DNA from: Thermodesulfobacteriota bacterium
GTDB taxonomy: Bacteria > Desulfobacterota > Syntrophobacteria > BM002
Direction: 5' to 3'
Length of the DNA stretch: 5,367 bases
NCBI GenBank assembly: GCA_947259475.1
Contig: CAMYLW010000254.1
Location: forward strand, 1 to 5,367
Below the pieces are notes generated by a model that was given only the letters and a program-made list of their open reading frames with translations, had not been told where the DNA came from and did not search any database. Position numbers and translations under genes: made by a program. Below, in pieces: positions 5,365 to 5,367 of the stretch. The first letter of the stretch is position 1; every line of letters begins with the position of its first letter.

Positions 5365-5367
5365 AAC

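Larger units (their letters stand above)
4957..5367. other. Gene-free region rich in RNA-like structure
   Basis: No protein-coding frame is supported in these 411 bases: the ATG at 5185 gives seven codons and that at 5244 gives twelve, neither with a ribosome-binding site. The stretch holds a hairpin (4963), a promoter (5032), a possible short RNA with terminator (5067-5158), a long hairpin (5175-5223), three CTAGAGC words, a small hairpin TCACCA/TGGTGA (5319-5335), and purine-rich ribosome-binding-like runs at 5337-5342 and 5355-5364. Confidence 0.6.

Overview
The window looks like chromosomal DNA from a Gram-negative, probably anaerobic bacterium. It carries a peptidoglycan-binding OmpA-type C-terminal domain, a bacterial actin (MreB), and a tungsten/molybdopterin enzyme of the aldehyde:ferredoxin oxidoreductase (AOR) family next to a MoaD-like sulfur carrier. 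The spacers are long and hold several families of short-word repeats of a kind common in uncultured anaerobic lineages. I cannot name a phylum from this sequence. No transposase, integrase, phage, CRISPR, tRNA or rRNA gene is visible.

Layout. (1) Positions 3-557, plus strand: the 3' end of an envelope gene (coiled coil, then OmpA-like domain), entering from the left edge and closed by a strong intrinsic terminator (598-634). (2) Positions 773-1731, minus strand: mreB, convergent with the OmpA gene. It is split into two frames by a missing internal segment, and no mreC or mreD follows it. (3) Positions 1732-2437: a 700-bp non-coding spacer between the divergent mreB and AOR genes, with three short-repeat families, GC-rich hairpins, a sigma70-like promoter and a terminator-like hairpin just before the AOR start. 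(4) Positions 2438-4600 and 4711-4956, plus strand: a divergent 720-residue AOR-family oxidoreductase, then an 81-residue MoaD/ThiS-like protein ending in Gly-Gly-Gly. (5) Positions 4957-5367: no gene, but a hairpin behind moaD, a near-consensus promoter, a possible ~92-nt RNA ending in a strong terminator, a 21-bp hairpin, three copies of CTAGAGC, and a purine-rich ribosome-binding-like stretch at the right edge that probably belongs to a gene starting outside the window.

How the genes relate. The AOR and MoaD-like proteins probably form one functional unit: the small carrier would supply the dithiolene sulfur of the pterin cofactor bound by the AOR. No ferredoxin-like or flavin subunit is encoded beside them, so the electron partner must lie elsewhere. 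The OmpA-like and MreB genes share a cell-envelope theme but are transcribed towards each other and are not an operon. The most unusual points are the broken mreB, the altered iron-sulfur and pterin motifs of the AOR, and the two promoter-to-terminator units flanking the AOR/MoaD pair.
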